NCBI GenBank assembly: GCA_029433415.1
Contig: JAQTIA010000002.1
Span: 385,501 to 449,500 of the forward strand
Direction of reading: 5' to 3'
DNA from: Acetobacteraceae bacterium ESL0709
GTDB taxonomy: Bacteria; Pseudomonadota; Alphaproteobacteria; Acetobacterales; Acetobacteraceae
Length of the DNA stretch: 64,000 bases
Shown: piece after piece, positions 62,368 through 64,000 of the stretch
Numbering within the stretch: the first letter of the stretch is position 1
Layout of the letters: each line of letters starts with the position of its first letter
Position numbers and translations under genes: made by a program
The notes under the pieces: model-generated
What the model was told of the DNA's origin: nothing
What the model saw: only the letters and a program-made list of their open reading frames with translations
Databases searched by the model: none

Positions 62368-63984
62368 GTGCTTCGTATTACCGACCTTCGCCTGCCGCTT
62401 ACCCATACTCCCGAGGAACTGAGGCAGGCCGTTCGGGAGCGTCTGGGGCTTGAGGATGGCGCGTTGCTGGGCCTGAAGGTGTTCCGTCGGGGCTATGATG
62501 CCCGCAAGCGTCACGATATCCATTTTATTTATACAATTGATTGTGATGTCGCCTCTGAAGAAGCTGTCCTGGAGCGTTTCAGGGATGACAAGCATATTCG
62601 TCCCACGCCTGATATGAGTTGGTTCCAGCCAGTGATATCCGTCCCCTGTGAAAAGGATAGACCGGTTGTGATCGGGGCAGGTCCCTGCGGGTTGCTGGCG
62701 GCCCTTATCTTGGCGCGTGCTGGATTAAAGCCGATTATCCTTGAGCGTGGCCGTGATGTCAGGACACGCACGACCGATACGTTCGCCTTGTGGCGTAAAT
62801 CAGTTTTTACGGCTGAAAGTAATGTTCAGTTTGGCGAGGGGGGTGCGGGTACGTTTTCTGACGGCAAGCTTTATTCCGGTGTGTCCGATCCCCGTCACCT
62901 GGGACGGAAGGTGCTTGAAGAGTTTGTGAAGGCGGGAGCGCCGGAAGAGATTCTTTATCTTTCCAAGCCGCATATCGGTACATTTCGTCTGGTGACAGTG
63001 GTGCAGTCTTTCCGTGAGCAGATTGAGGCTCTGGGAGGGGAATATCGTTTTGGCACACGTGTCGATGGGTTCGAGACGGAGGGAAACGGTGCGGAGCGCC
63101 GCCTGAAAGCCCTGCTTCTTTCAAATGGAGACGTTTTACCTGCTCGTTATGTCGTTCTGGCGGTCGGACATTCTGCTCGTGATACATTTGAGGTCCTTCA
63201 CGGGCTGGGTGTGGCCATGAAGGCCAAGCCTTTCTCCATTGGGGTTCGGATTGAGCACCCGCAATCGCTGATTGACTGTGCCCGTTTTGGCGAGCAGGCG
63301 GGGAATAAATTGCTGGGAGCAGCTGATTACAAGCTTGTTCATCATGCTTCCAATGGCCGAGGAGTCTATTCTTTCTGCATGTGTCCGGGTGGGCAGGTGG
63401 TGGCGGCAACATCCGAGGAAGGGCAAGTTGTCACGAATGGCATGAGTCAGTATTCGCGTGCCGAACGGAACGCCAATAGCGGCATTGTCGTTGAGGTCAA
63501 GCCTGGGACTGATTACCCTGCGGATGATGTGCTGGCCGGCATTGCTTTCCAGAGAAAGTGGGAAAAGGCTGCTTTTCACGTGGGAGGGGGTGCCTATAAA
63601 GCGCCGGCCCAGTCTGTAGGGGATTTTCTGGCGGGGCGTGCTTCTGTGACTTTGGGCAGGGTAGAGCCTTCCTACAAGCCGGGGGTCACGCCGGCAGACT
63701 TGCGGGATTGTCTGCCTGATTTTGTTATTGAGAGTCTTAAAGAGGCCCTGCCGCAATTTGACCGCCGGATCAGAGGCTTTACGATGGATGAAGCCATCAT
63801 GACCGGCGTTGAAACACGTACTTCCTCACCTTTGCGTATTGAACGCGATGAAACGGGCCAAAGTCTCACCCTTAAAGGACTGTTTCCGGCGGGTGAAGGA
63901 GCAGGCTATGCAGGAGGTATCCTTTCTGCCGGAATTGACGGTATAAGAGCCGCGGAATGGCTTGTTAAAGCCGTAATGTCCTAG
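62368..63984 (+). CDS. NAD(P)/FAD-dependent oxidoreductase (YtfP/HI0933-like large form)
   Basis: The 538-residue flavoprotein has an N-terminal region (LPLTHTPEELRQAVRERLGL). The dinucleotide-binding fold follows: PVVIGAGPCGLLAALILARA, GLKPIILERGRDVRTRT, FGEGGAGTFSDGKLYSGVSD. The C-terminus carries LKGLFPAGEGAGYAGGILSA, the second FAD motif. Relatives are annotated only as FAD-dependent dehydrogenases; the substrate is unknown. GTG 62368 has AAAGAG at better spacing than the TTG at 62362. It ends 16 bases before the window edge and may be complete. Confidence 0.88.
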   Translation: MLRITDLRLPLTHTPEELRQAVRERLGLEDGALLGLKVFRRGYDARKRHDIHFIYTIDCDVASEEAVLERFRDDKHIRPTPDMSWFQPVISVPCEKDRPVVIGAGPCGLLAALILARAGLKPIILERGRDVRTRTTDTFALWRKSVFTAESNVQFGEGGAGTFSDGKLYSGVSDPRHLGRKVLEEFVKAGAPEEILYLSKPHIGTFRLVTVVQSFREQIEALGGEYRFGTRVDGFETEGNGAERRLKALLLSNGDVLPARYVVLAVGHSARDTFEVLHGLGVAMKAKPFSIGVRIEHPQSLIDCARFGEQAGNKLLGAADYKLVHHASNGRGVYSFCMCPGGQVVAATSEEGQVVTNGMSQYSRAERNANSGIVVEVKPGTDYPADDVLAGIAFQRKWEKAAFHVGGGAYKAPAQSVGDFLAGRASVTLGRVEPSYKPGVTPADLRDCLPDFVIESLKEALPQFDRRIRGFTMDEAIMTGVETRTSSPLRIERDETGQSLTLKGLFPAGEGAGYAGGILSAGIDGIRAAEWLVKAVMS

Positions 63985-64000
63985 AATTCTGGCATATCTC

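Overview
The window looks like the chromosome of an acetic acid bacterium (Acetobacteraceae, Alphaproteobacteria). The evidence is the infB-rbfA-truB-rpsO-pnp block, the DUF1489 and DUF2272 proteins, a GntP-type gluconate permease, a quinol-type nitric oxide reductase, a tandem pair of zinc-type CDF exporters, and many decayed IS5-family transposases. Genus cannot be fixed by eye. Base composition is moderate in the core genes and clearly AT-rich in the accessory genes (TIR pair, reverse transcriptase, tail-like and secreted proteins).

Layout. 1-14.2 kb is core: translation and RNA metabolism, a nitronate monooxygenase-like enzyme, hemW, kup, a YggS-type PLP protein, rsmB, a cysteine synthase, a rhodanese and a DUF2272 lipoprotein. 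14.3-16.6 kb is debris: a decayed CRISPR leader and repeat, an IS5-type transposase relic and broken, possibly phage-tail, genes. 16.7-19.1 kb holds a CDP-glycerol transferase-like gene and an aldo/keto reductase. 19.4-28.6 kb is a complete type I-E cas operon (cas3-cse1-cse2-cas7-cas5-cas6e-cas1-cas2) with no array beside it. 28.7-33.0 kb is a Fur-box-controlled siderophore receptor operon (receptor, DUF3325, small membrane protein, PepSY). 33.1-35.4 kb is the nitric oxide reductase.

35.5-59 kb is an accessory island. It has a zero-spacer leader+repeat, a divergent TIR/membrane-protein pair flanked by matching transposase relics, and a three-spacer I-E array preceded by a conserved module. 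It continues with an orphan hypothetical protein, an alcohol dehydrogenase with an HxlR regulator, three tandem secreted paralogs, two NG/HG-repeat secreted paralogs, a tail-hub-like protein, and a CobW GTPase with a WD40 partner. A second copy of the CRISPR-leader module (one repeat, no spacer), an IS graveyard, an orphan HsdR-like nuclease, a fossil array with a different repeat, a second Fur-box TonB receptor and an unknown-group/Abi-type reverse transcriptase complete it. 58.8-64 kb returns to metabolism: gluconate permease, two CDF exporters and a large FAD-dependent oxidoreductase.

How it fits together. The cas operon can in principle serve several leader-repeat loci dispersed 7-22 kb downstream, all sharing one promoter-bearing leader. 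Two of these leaders sit at the end of a repeated ~630 bp module containing a 47-codon ORF, a strong terminator, the leader and a repeat. With the TIR pair, the reverse transcriptase and the orphan nuclease, the region behaves as a defence island built and eroded by IS5-family elements. All functions are read from sequence by eye; no database search was possible.
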